From assembly GCF_003952505.1 (NCBI RefSeq), contig NZ_CP034450.1:3534001-3598000 (forward strand): a stretch of DNA of 64,000 nucleotides, read 5' to 3'. Below the pieces are notes generated by a model. It saw only the letters and a list, made by a program, of their open reading frames with translations. It had not been told where the DNA came from and ran no database searches. Made by a program: the position numbers and the translations under genes. This DNA is from Mesorhizobium sp. M4B.F.Ca.ET.058.02.1.1. GTDB taxonomy: Bacteria; Pseudomonadota; Alphaproteobacteria; Rhizobiales; Rhizobiaceae. Shown in pieces: positions 54,454 to 63,066 of the stretch (the stretch's first letter is position 1; each line of letters starts with the position of its first letter).

Positions 54454-55131
54454 ATGAGGGATATTGCCAAGTCGGCCGATGCGGGTTTTTCGCACGCCGG
54501 CATTGATTTTCCGCCACCGATCGGCGGGCTTCTTAAGCGTGGTTTCGATATCGTCGGTTCGCTGGCTGGCCTGGTGCTGCTCAGCCCGCTGTTCTTGATG
54601 GTCGCGCTGCTCGTCAAGTTGTCGGACGGCGGGAGCATCTTCTATGGCCACAAGCGCATCGGCCGCGGCGGCCGGATTTTCCCGTGCCTCAAGTTCCGCA
54701 CCATGGTGCAAGACGGCGAGCGGGTTCTGGCCGCACATCTTGCCGCCAATCCGGAAGCCAATGCCGAGTGGATCGCGACGCGCAAGCTGAAGAACGACCC
54801 GCGCGTCACGCGCGTCGGCCAGGTGCTGCGAAAACTCAGCCTCGACGAACTGCCCCAGATCATCAACATCCTGCAGGGCGACATGAGCCTGGTCGGGCCG
54901 CGCCCCGTCGTGCGCGACGAGCTGGAAATTTATGGCAGCGCCGCGGTCTACTATTTGAAGTCACGTCCGGGTCTTACCGGGCTGTGGCAGGTCAGCGGCC
55001 GCAACGACGTGTCCTATGACAGCCGCGTCGCCTTCGATCGTCATTATGTCGAGAACTGGTCGCTGTTCGAGGACATTCGCATCATCTTCAAGACAGTGCC
55101 TGCAGTATGGATGTCGCGCGGCAGCTACTGA
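54454..55131 (+). CDS. exoY: Undecaprenyl-phosphate sugar phosphotransferase ExoY
   Basis: 225-residue initiating transferase that puts the first sugar phosphate (galactose in succinoglycan) on the lipid carrier. One N-terminal membrane helix (GSLAGLVLLSPLFLMVALLV) is followed by the family core: FYGHKRIGRGG, FPCLKFRTMV, KLSLDELPQIINILQGDMSL and VGPRPV. Start ATG 54454. ExoX just across the control region would be its antagonist, and ExoF follows directly. Confidence 0.94.
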   Translation: MRDIAKSADAGFSHAGIDFPPPIGGLLKRGFDIVGSLAGLVLLSPLFLMVALLVKLSDGGSIFYGHKRIGRGGRIFPCLKFRTMVQDGERVLAAHLAANPEANAEWIATRKLKNDPRVTRVGQVLRKLSLDELPQIINILQGDMSLVGPRPVVRDELEIYGSAAVYYLKSRPGLTGLWQVSGRNDVSYDSRVAFDRHYVENWSLFEDIRIIFKTVPAVWMSRGSY

Positions 55132-55304
55132 GCCGCAAGGCCGGGCTCCGCAAGGAGCACGGCAGCCTTCGATTGGGACGCCGTCTCGCATCGGATCGGG
55201 CGTCCGGCAGCAAGCTCATCGGGCGATGGGGCAAGCGGATCGGAAACGTTCAGTTGAAAACAGACATATTCGGACTCCTTCGCGACAGCCGTCTGTCGCG
55301 CCCC

Positions 55305-56525
55305 ATGATGCCGGCGCGGCTTGCTGTCGCCGGCCTTGCGCTTTTGCTGGCTGTCCCTGCCATGGCCGGCGACTATCAGCTTGGGCCGCAGGACAAGCTC
55401 AACATCCGAATCGCCGAATGGCAGACGGTCGAGGGCACGTTCCGCGACTGGTCGGCCATCAATGGCGAGTATTCGGTCGGCCCGGCCGGGACCCTGTCGG
55501 TTCCGTTCGCGGGAGAATTGCCCGCCGCCGGCAAGACCACCGCCGAGATCGCCGCGGCGATCAGCGAGACGCTGCAGCGTAAGCTGGCGCTTTCGGACAG
55601 GCCGGAAGCTTCGGTGGAAATGGTGCAGTTCCGGCCATTTTACATTTCCGGCGAGGTGCAGAGTCCCGGGCAATTTCCCTATGTGCCGGAACTGACCGTG
55701 CTGAAGGCGATCAGCGTCGCAGGCGGCATCCGCCGCAACGCGGAGAATGGCCCGCAGCAGGATCGCGACCTGATCACCGCCAAAGGCAACTACGACATCT
55801 ACGACGACCAGCGGCTTCGCCTCGTCGTCAGGCGCGCCCGCATCGACGCCGAGCTCGCCGACAAGACGACATTCGAGGCGCCGAAGGAAGTCGCCGACGA
55901 TCCGAAGGTGGCGACGATCGTCGCCGACGAGATGGCTGTGCTGACGTCCGATCAGAAGAAGCTCAAGTTGAAGCTGCAGGCGCTGGACGACCTGAAGAAC
56001 CTTCTGCAGAACGAGATCGAGTCGCTGCAGAAGAAGATCGTCAACCAGCAGCGCCAGGTGGACCTCGCCAAGGAACAGCTCGACAGCGTCGGAGCGCTGG
56101 CGCAGAAGGGCCTCGTCGTGCAGACGCGGGTGCTGAATTCGGAACAGACGATCGCCGACCTGCAGGGGCAGATCCTGGACTACGAGACGGCGATCCTTAC
56201 CGCCAAACAGTCGATCAGCAAGGCGACGCAGGACGCTACCGACGCCGAAAACACGCTGAGATCGAGCCTCGCCTCCGACCGCCAGCAAGTCGAAACCGAC
56301 CTGAAAGAAGCAGAACTCAGGGTGGGCATGCAAAAGGGCCTGATGACCGTGGCCTCGGACCCCGCCACGCAGGCAGCCATGACCAACAGCGATCAACCCG
56401 CCCTGCTTTACGCGCTGGTTCGGGTGGTCAACGGCAAGACGACCGAGGTCGCGGCGACCGAGGATACGCCGGTGCAGCCTGGGGACGTGATCAAAGTGAA
56501 GCTGGCGCCGATGGCCAGCCAGTAG
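55305..56525 (+). CDS. exoF: Polysaccharide export protein ExoF (OPX family)
   Basis: Periplasmic/outer-membrane export protein. After a clear signal peptide (MMPARLAVAGLALLLAVP, cleavage near AMA|GD) comes the polysaccharide-export domain YQLGPQDKLNIRIAEWQ, then a SLBB-like part (FYISGEVQSPGQFPY) and a long coiled coil (EIESLQKKIVNQQRQVDLAK). ATG 55305 puts the signal peptide at the N-terminus. A TTG at 55254 with a GGAAACG site would give a length close to Sinorhizobium ExoF, and the frame is open to 55107 inside exoY. It works with ExoP in export. Confidence 0.88.
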   Translation: MMPARLAVAGLALLLAVPAMAGDYQLGPQDKLNIRIAEWQTVEGTFRDWSAINGEYSVGPAGTLSVPFAGELPAAGKTTAEIAAAISETLQRKLALSDRPEASVEMVQFRPFYISGEVQSPGQFPYVPELTVLKAISVAGGIRRNAENGPQQDRDLITAKGNYDIYDDQRLRLVVRRARIDAELADKTTFEAPKEVADDPKVATIVADEMAVLTSDQKKLKLKLQALDDLKNLLQNEIESLQKKIVNQQRQVDLAKEQLDSVGALAQKGLVVQTRVLNSEQTIADLQGQILDYETAILTAKQSISKATQDATDAENTLRSSLASDRQQVETDLKEAELRVGMQKGLMTVASDPATQAAMTNSDQPALLYALVRVVNGKTTEVAATEDTPVQPGDVIKVKLAPMASQ

Positions 56526-56639
56526 GCGATCGGCATGTATGGCGCGGGCGGACGCCGGCAAGAATTGAGAAGGCAGCCCCGCGGGGCGCAGGAGAGCCGC
56601 TGCAGAAGTCGCGCAGCGATCCGCTGATGAAGGCCACGA

Positions 56640-57722
56640 ATGCAGCCGGCAACCCGTCACATCTACCTCAATCTCGACGCGTTGCGCGGCGTGGCGGCGA
56701 TCAGCGTCATGCTCTACCACTTCTCGCCGTTCATCGCTGACGGCAAGGTGCTGCCGTCGAGCTATCTGGCTGTCGACCTGTTCTTCCTGCTCAGCGGTTT
56801 CGTCATCGCGCACGCCTATGACCGCAAGATCGAGAGCGGGATGGGGTTCGGCACCTTCCGGCTGATACGGCTCTATCCGCTCTATCTGGCCGGCACGCTG
56901 CTCGGCGCCTTCTACCTGCTGATCAAGAACAGGCTAATGCCCGGCGAATACATGCCGTTGTCCGATGTCGCCCTGATGCTGACGACGGGCATGCTTTTCA
57001 TCCCGCTGGTTGGCGACGCCTACCACACGATCTTCCCGCTCAACCCCGCATCCTGGTCGCTGTTCTTTGAATTGCTGGTGAACATCGCCTATGTGCTGCT
57101 GTTCCTCGTCCTGTCGAAGCGGGTGCTCTTGGGCCTGATCACCGGCAGCCTTGCCTTGCTTGTTCTTGCCGCGGTGCTCTCCGGCACGCTCGATTTCGGC
57201 ATGACCGGGGCGACCATCGCCAGCGGCCTGCCGCGCGTTACCTTCTCGTTCTTTCTCGGCGTGTTGCTCTGCCGATCCATGGCGCACTATCAGGGGAGCC
57301 TCGGCTTCCTGCAGCGCGGCTACTGGGTCGAGATCGCGCTCGCGCTGACGCTGGTGATCTTCGCCATCGCGCCGGCAGGCGGCAGCGCACGCGCCGCCTA
57401 TGATCTGATCTGCGTGGTGCTTTTGTTTCCGGTCATGGTGACGGTCGGGGCGGTGGCGGCCACCTCACCGCGCCTGTCGAAGCTCTACAGCTGGCTCGGG
57501 CGGATCTCCTACCCGATCTACATCATTCACACGCCGATGCTGATGATCATCGCTGGAGCGGGCAAGGCCGTCTCGATCGATCCGTTCGCTAATCATCCCT
57601 GGTTCGGCATCGCCATGGCGATCGTGGTGATCGTCATCTCCGACATTGCGACGCGCATCTATGATGAGCCGGTGCGGCGCTTCCTGCAGCGGCAGATGCA
57701 GCGCTCGCGCGCCATCGCCTGA
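56640..57722 (+). CDS. exoZ: Membrane acyltransferase (ExoZ-like)
   Basis: 360-residue acyltransferase-3 protein with about ten membrane helices. N-terminal signature LNLDALRGVAAISVMLYHFS, then SYLAVDLFFLLSGFVIAHAY and the SWSLFFELLVNIAYVL motif. ExoZ acetylates succinoglycan; the neighbourhood (exoF, exoQ) supports the same role. The stub at 26144 is from a gene of this family. ATG 56640. Confidence 0.87.
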   Translation: MQPATRHIYLNLDALRGVAAISVMLYHFSPFIADGKVLPSSYLAVDLFFLLSGFVIAHAYDRKIESGMGFGTFRLIRLYPLYLAGTLLGAFYLLIKNRLMPGEYMPLSDVALMLTTGMLFIPLVGDAYHTIFPLNPASWSLFFELLVNIAYVLLFLVLSKRVLLGLITGSLALLVLAAVLSGTLDFGMTGATIASGLPRVTFSFFLGVLLCRSMAHYQGSLGFLQRGYWVEIALALTLVIFAIAPAGGSARAAYDLICVVLLFPVMVTVGAVAATSPRLSKLYSWLGRISYPIYIIHTPMLMIIAGAGKAVSIDPFANHPWFGIAMAIVVIVISDIATRIYDEPVRRFLQRQMQRSRAIA

Positions 57723-57751
57723 ACCGCCCTTCTCTCGCCGCCGAACCGGCG

Positions 57752-59020
57752 TCAGCCGCTTGCGGGCTTCGCTTCGTGGATCGCGACGCACGCGCGCTGC
57801 GGGCGAACCGCCGAGGGCGCCGGGCGCAGCTTGAACAGGCCGTAATAGACGATGAAGGAGGCGGTGAAATACGGGCCGAGAATCTCGACCTCGAAAAAGG
57901 AGCGGAGCAGCATGAGACCCACCGCGCCCGCCAGCACGACCGAATCGGCGCGCCAGTCGCGGAAGACCACCGACGAGACATGTCCCCAGAACGACCGCAG
58001 GATGACCATCGCGATCAGCGTCACACCGACAAAGCCGAGTTCGACCAGGGTCTCGATATAGGTGTTGTGGAAGTGGAAGCCGGTGCGGGTGGTGATGTAG
58101 AACTCGGCCCATAGCCGCTCGGCCTCGGCGAAGCCCTGCACCCAGTAGGCGGCGTAGCCATAGCCGAGGATCGGGAACTGCTGCGCGGCCTCCCATCCCT
58201 GCTCCCACAGATAGGTGCGTCCGGTGAGCGTCGAGTCCTTGCCGAAGATGCCGAGCACGAAATCGAGCAGGCCAAGATTGAGCGCGGCCATGACCGCGCC
58301 GACCAGCGCGCAGGCGCCGACCGTGAACAGCACCCGCCGATAGCGGCGCGACAGCACCTTGCTCACGGCGAGCAGAAGGACGACGCCGACGGCCGCCGGC
58401 AGCGACGCCACCGAGGTGGCGGAATGGGCGATCGCCAGCATATACAGCGACAGCAGGCCGATCGGCGCCGTCCAGACCAGGCTTTGCCAGCCGCGCCGGT
58501 AGAAGATGGCAAAGACAAAGCAGAAATAGAGGCCGAGCGAGGCGAAGAAGCCGACCTGGTTCTTGGAGCCGAAGGCACCGACGAAATTGGTGGTCCCGTC
58601 AATCGTGTCGAGCGCGTAGCCGCCGACACGCAGCGAATAGAGCAGCACGACGAAGATGCCGATCAGCGAGCCGACGACCAGCGTGCGGACACTGACCGTG
58701 CGCGCGGCGACATAGGCGCACAATATGTGCGAGAAATACTGCAGTGCCGCGCGCGCCGTTGTGCCGGGCGCATGCGACCAGAACACCGAGAAGCAGATGT
58801 AGGCGGCGAACAGCAGCGGCAGCCAGGCATCGGAGAGATGCCGCAGGAACCGCCGGTAGTCGACCAGGATCAGCGGCAGCCAGACTGCATAATAGGCGAG
58901 GATGAGCACCTTGCCGAAATTGGTGGAATAGGCAAAGGCGAAGACCGAGATGGCAACGGCGAAGGTGCCATAGACGGCATTCCTTTCCGGATCGATCAAC
59001 AAGGACTTTGGAATCTTCAT
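57752..59020 (-). CDS. exoQ: Polysaccharide polymerase ExoQ (Wzy/O-antigen ligase family)
   Basis: 422-residue membrane protein with about 11 helices and the large periplasmic loop GRTYLWEQGWEAAQQFPILG typical of the Wzy_C/O-antigen ligase family, containing HFHNTYIETLVELGF. It would polymerise lipid-linked repeat units outside the inner membrane. It converges with exoZ; 29 bases separate the stops. ATG 59020. Confidence 0.9.
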   Translation of the reverse strand: MKIPKSLLIDPERNAVYGTFAVAISVFAFAYSTNFGKVLILAYYAVWLPLILVDYRRFLRHLSDAWLPLLFAAYICFSVFWSHAPGTTARAALQYFSHILCAYVAARTVSVRTLVVGSLIGIFVVLLYSLRVGGYALDTIDGTTNFVGAFGSKNQVGFFASLGLYFCFVFAIFYRRGWQSLVWTAPIGLLSLYMLAIAHSATSVASLPAAVGVVLLLAVSKVLSRRYRRVLFTVGACALVGAVMAALNLGLLDFVLGIFGKDSTLTGRTYLWEQGWEAAQQFPILGYGYAAYWVQGFAEAERLWAEFYITTRTGFHFHNTYIETLVELGFVGVTLIAMVILRSFWGHVSSVVFRDWRADSVVLAGAVGLMLLRSFFEVEILGPYFTASFIVYYGLFKLRPAPSAVRPQRACVAIHEAKPASG

Positions 59021-59487
59021 ATCCCTACCGGATATCTCTTTCGCTGAGCCCTCGGGAGCGGGCTGTCAAAGGCCGGTGCGAAGCCCCGGGCATTCCCCGA
59101 TCCGGGCTTCCATTGTGCAGTGCAATATAACTTACCGTCCTATCGCGCGGCACTCAACGACAAATGTTGTCGCGGGCAAACAAGTGCCCGAAAGCCATAT
59201 TGCACAGACGCATGGCGCGAATGCGGCGACGGCGCGTGGTTGAGCCCTGGCCGGCGAACCCTGCGCGATGCCTGTTCCTACCACAGGGCGTCGCCGGTGA
59301 TCTGGATGTTTTCCATGGTGATGCCCTGGCGGCGTCCGAGCACAGGAACACCGCGGGAACTGTTCCTGCAGTTCTTCCAACATCGGACGGAGCCATAACA
59401 GCCGGCATGTCATCGACGCCAGCTGCCGTTGCAATGGGGAAGGCCGTCCGCATACGCTAAGGTGAGTCGCTTTGCTGGAGGAAATGG
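59021..59487. other. Intergenic region without recognisable gene
   Basis: No ORF here has family-like features or a good ribosome site. A TTGTGCAGTGCAATATAA box (59113-59130) resembles the motif before the nucleotidyltransferase at 47483 (GCAGTTGCAATATAAC) and may belong to the promoters of exoQ or of the TIR-like gene. Confidence 0.4.
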
Positions 59488-59940
59488 ATGGCCAAACCGC
59501 GAATCTTCCTGGGGTCCTCCGGAAAGCAGAAGAAGCTGTTGCAGGCGCTGACGCGCGGCCTCGAGGAGATTGCCCATGTCGAGCCCTGGACAACTGTTTT
59601 CAATCCCGGGACGACCACGCTGGGGCGCCTGCTCGAGCTTGCGCGCGAGGTCGACTTCGCCGCTTTCGTGTTCGCCCAGGACGAATGGACGAGCGCGAGC
59701 CAGCCGGAATCGGCCCCTACCGTTCCCGCCCAGGCTTCGCCGCGCGACAATGTGTTCGAGGCCGGCGGATACTTCACGACACGATCGGATACGAACTCGG
59801 AAGTAAATGCACGCACGTCCGGCGTCTATCTGCGCGCCGATCCGGAGGACGTGACCATCCTGGACGGGAACGACAATCAGCGTCGCATGGCGTTGATCGC
59901 GGAGCGGCTAAGCCATTGGACGTCGATCAAGAACCTCTAA
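59488..59940 (+). CDS. TIR-like nucleotide-binding protein (CAP12-type), C-terminus atypical
   Basis: 150 residues. The first 95 match the TIR-like fold of predicted nucleotide-binding proteins found in bacterial defence systems (CAP12/PycTIR): PRIFLGSSGKQKKLLQALTR, EPWTTVFNPGTTTLGRLLEL, VDFAAFVFAQDEW and SPRDNVFEAGGYF. After GGYF the expected central part of the domain is replaced by a polar sequence, so the protein may be truncated or shifted. No partner cyclase or sensor gene is adjacent. Ribosome site GGAGGAAATGG before ATG 59488. NAD-cleaving activity is possible, not shown. Confidence 0.65.
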   Translation: MAKPRIFLGSSGKQKKLLQALTRGLEEIAHVEPWTTVFNPGTTTLGRLLELAREVDFAAFVFAQDEWTSASQPESAPTVPAQASPRDNVFEAGGYFTTRSDTNSEVNARTSGVYLRADPEDVTILDGNDNQRRMALIAERLSHWTSIKNL

Positions 59941-59993
59941 AGCCAGGGCGCAGTGGTCTTCCCCCGACTGCCTTGCAGCGTCTCCGGCTGCTG

Positions 59994-61286
59994 ATGCGCG
60001 CCGTTCGCCCCCACCAGGTTCTGGGCCGAGCCTGGAAGGCATGGCTGTACCGCGTCCGCATCGGGCAGCTGGTTCCGCCCAGGGCTCCGGCCACGCCGCT
60101 GCCGGCGCTTGGGAAGCACCGGACCTTGATCGTCTGCCACGACCCGGCCTTTCCACCGACATCGGGCGCCGATCTGCGGAATTTCGGCAATGCCACGGCG
60201 GCAGCTGAACTCGGGCGGGTCCGCCTCGTCTCGATCTGTCCGCGGACCGACGAAGCGCAGCCGCTCGACAGCAATATTGGTGTGGTTGCCCTGACCAAAG
60301 CGGGCGAAATGCGCGGCCCGTGGCTGGGCTGGCGGCGAGCCAAGGGCGAGAGCCGGATTCCACGCCGGGCGCTCGCCCGCCTCAAGGCGCTTGCCCGCGA
60401 GTTCCGCCCGGACACGATCGTCGTCGAGGGCATTGCGCTGTTCAGGTTGCTTCGGCCTTTGCGGCCGCTGACCGAGCAACTCGTCCTCGACATGCACAAT
60501 GTCGAATCGAATCTCGCCGGACAGCTGGAACGGGCCCACGGCACCCTGGTCACCGCGCCTGATCTCAAACGCCTCGAACGAGAGGCCGCGAGGATCGTCG
60601 ACAGGATCTGGGTCTGCTCGCGCCTTGACCGCGACAGACTCGAGCCATCGTCTTCCGGCACGGTGCCGATCGACATCGTCGCCAACGGCATTCCACGGGC
60701 CGAGGCCATTGCGAGGGTATTGCCGGCGCAGCCCGCATTTTCAGACGGCTTTCCAGTCATCCTGTTCGTCGGCCATCTCGGATACCAGCCTAACATCGAG
60801 GCCGCCGAACGGCTGGTCCGCAACATCCTGCCGCTCATCCGGCAGGCGCTGCCGCAGGCGAATGTTGTCCTTGCAGGACGCTCGCCTATGCCGGCCGTGC
60901 GGGCGCTGGCCGGTCTGGAAGGCGTTTCGCTCATCGAGGATCCGGATGACACAAGGCCGTTATTGGCCAAGGCTCACCTTTGCCTCGTTCCGCTTTCATC
61001 CGGCGGCGGCACGCGCATCAAGATCCTCGAGGCGATGGCCTTCGGCGTTCCCGTGCTGGCGACGCGGCTGGCGGCCGAGGGCCTGGACCTGGCCGAGGAT
61101 GAAGAGGTGTTGCTGTCCGACGAGGACGAAAGGCTGGCAGAGAAGGCCATCGCGCTGTGCATGGACCCGCCCCGCATGGCCAGGCAGCGGACCCAAGCTC
61201 ATGCAGCTGTGTGGTCACGGTTCGGGCCGCAAGCCATCGGCGATGCGGTTCGCCACGGGCTTCGGCTCGACGACGAGCACAAATGA
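59994..61286 (+). CDS. GT4-family glycosyltransferase
   Basis: 430-residue GT-B enzyme. Family stretches: LIVCHDPAFPPTSGADLRNF, VLDMHNVESNLAGQLE, VIWVCS-type linker region (DRIWVCSRLDRDRL), and the donor-binding GGGTRIKILEAMAFGVPVLA. ATG 59994 is the first good start in frame; the frame is open much further upstream through the TIR-like gene, but those codons are shadow. It lies beyond exoQ and is probably part of the same polysaccharide region. Confidence 0.83.
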   Translation: MRAVRPHQVLGRAWKAWLYRVRIGQLVPPRAPATPLPALGKHRTLIVCHDPAFPPTSGADLRNFGNATAAAELGRVRLVSICPRTDEAQPLDSNIGVVALTKAGEMRGPWLGWRRAKGESRIPRRALARLKALAREFRPDTIVVEGIALFRLLRPLRPLTEQLVLDMHNVESNLAGQLERAHGTLVTAPDLKRLEREAARIVDRIWVCSRLDRDRLEPSSSGTVPIDIVANGIPRAEAIARVLPAQPAFSDGFPVILFVGHLGYQPNIEAAERLVRNILPLIRQALPQANVVLAGRSPMPAVRALAGLEGVSLIEDPDDTRPLLAKAHLCLVPLSSGGGTRIKILEAMAFGVPVLATRLAAEGLDLAEDEEVLLSDEDERLAEKAIALCMDPPRMARQRTQAHAAVWSRFGPQAIGDAVRHGLRLDDEHK

Positions 61287-61383
61287 CGGCTGCCCCTACC
61301 TTTTGTCGACGATGACCGTGCCGGCAGACCTTGCGAAGTTCAAGGCCCTCCACGGGCCATGTGAACAGCCGGGCCCTGCGGCG

Positions 61384-62400
61384 TCAACGAGACTTCCGCC
61401 AGCGGCGCAGCTTGGTGCGCAGGAAGGAGACGCCGCCGAACGGCAGCGACGGCCAGCCCGGCGACAGGCCCTGCCCTTGCTGCATGCGCTGATGGACGAG
61501 CTCGGCCAGCCGGCATTTCGCCGGCGTTTCCAGGAGAGGCAGGCGGCTGGCGATCGACTCCGGCAGCGGTTGCGAGCGCCAGGCGAAATAGGCCTCATAG
61601 GCGCTGGGCGTCTCCAGCAGATGGCGGAGATAGGCGGCAAGCTCGGCCGGCGTGCCGAACGCCGTCGCGTCGATGTAGGAATTGGCAGGGACGAACTCGC
61701 CGACGTTGGGGGCGCCGAGATAGACCGGCACGCTGCCTGCACAGAGCGGATCGAAGATCTTCTCGGTGACGTAGTCGGGCGCGATCGAATTCTCCAGCGC
61801 CAGGCAGAAGTGATATCGCGCTATGGTCTCGATCTTGGTCTGCGATCCGAGATCGGGGCCTTCGATCTGTCGCGTGGGACGATAGCGGCCATAAGAATCG
61901 ACGCCGATATGCCCGGCAAGCTCGGCTGCGAACGCCCCACGGCCGCTGAGATCGATGCTCGCGGACTGGAAACGCACCACCGGAGCGCTCTCGGTCTTGG
62001 AGGGTATCGCGCTGTTGCGTATCGCCTCCCACCAGCTCGCGTTCTGAGATTCTGGAGATAGGGTGTCCAGATGTCCGATCCGGACTCGTGCGTCATCGTG
62101 AGATCGAAATGCCGCATAAAGCCGGGAGCGGCGGCGCGCGGATAGTTCTGCGGTTCTCCATCGACCACGCGACCCATGTCTGGCCGGGATATTTGCGGGC
62201 GTCGCCGATCTCGCGGTAATCCGGAAGATGGAACACCACCGCCGCGGCTTCGGCAAGGCGGCGGCGGTCATTGGTCCATTCGACGGGCACCGCGCAAGCG
62301 GGGATGGCCGCTATGTCGACCGGCTTGCCGAAGAAGGTCGTGTAGAAGAGGATGAGCGGATGGCCTACGGCATAGGACTTCGGCGCGTGGAATTCTTCAT
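61384..62400 (-). CDS. GT10 (fucosyltransferase-like) glycosyltransferase, broken by three frameshifts
   Basis: The C-terminal half is intact and shows the GT10 donor motif YHFCLALENSIAPDYVTEKI followed by FDPLCAGSVPVYLGAPN. Upstream, conserved pieces lie in other minus frames: MKNS at ATG 62400, HPLILFYTTFFGKPVDIAA and YREIGDARKYPGQTWVAWSM, then PQNYPRAAAPGFMRHFDLTM. One added base in each of three short runs (TT near 62388, CC near 62153, CC near 62050) gives one continuous protein. All three are single-base losses, so sequencing error is likely. It may fucosylate a surface glycan. Confidence 0.75.
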
Positions 62401-62428
62401 ATACCTGCGGCCGAGCTGGAAGAACGTC

Positions 62429-63029
62429 TTACGCCGCGGCGGGCGGCTCGAAGCGTCTCAGTCGTGCAGTTCCTGGGATCGGCGGACGATCCGAGAAGCT
62501 GACCTCGAAGCCTTCGCGCTGCGGCGAGCAGCACATCATGCCGACATCGACCGACTTCGACGGCGGGAAATAGGCGAGCCGCACTGGCTTCCAGTGGCCG
62601 TCGGCGGCGTCCAGATACTGGACGCGGATGGTCTCGGCGTGGCGGGTCAGGCGGATTCTGACGCCGTTGGGATCGGCAGCGATGCCGACCAGCGACCAGT
62701 GCATCGTTGGTGACGACGACGGAAAAATAGGCGAGGCCGTCGGTGTACTCGATACCGGCCTTGATCCAGTGCGTTTCGCTCAGTCGCACCATCAGGCCGG
62801 CCTGGTCGTAGAGCACCCGATAGTCGCCCTTGACCGTGACCTCGGCGCTGAAATCGCCGGCGACCGGCCGATGGAGGAAATGGCCGTTGTCGCGCCGGAA
62901 GCCATAGAAGGTCTCGCGCCAGAAGTCGGTCTCCTTGCCGGTGCGCACCTGCACGGTGCTACCGGCAAAGGAATGATGCGGCGGCGGGTTGAGCCAAGTC
63001 AGGTCCGCATTCCAGTCTACCGTCGACAT
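62429..63029 (-). CDS. DUF1349 family protein, frameshifted
   Basis: About 200 residues of the DUF1349 beta-sandwich family (often similar to concanavalin-like folds). ATG 63029; FWRETFYGFRRDNGHFLHRP, GLMVRLSETHWIKAGIEYTD and GLAYFSVVVTND are in the first frame. Near 62700 the frame changes and SLVGIAADPNGVRIRL, VQYLDAADGHWKPVRLAYFP and DVGMMCCSPQREGFEVSFSD follow in the next frame to the stop at 62429. Function unknown. In the raw frame it is fused to the upstream dehydrogenase because that gene's stop is also shifted. Confidence 0.75.
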
Positions 63030-63066
63030 GCTCGCCTGCCTGGTTCGCGCTCGCGCCGTCGCCGTT

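Noticed and set aside
55125..56813. A 562-codon minus-strand ORF across exoF
   Set aside because: Shadow of exoF; the plus strand has the signal peptide and export domains.
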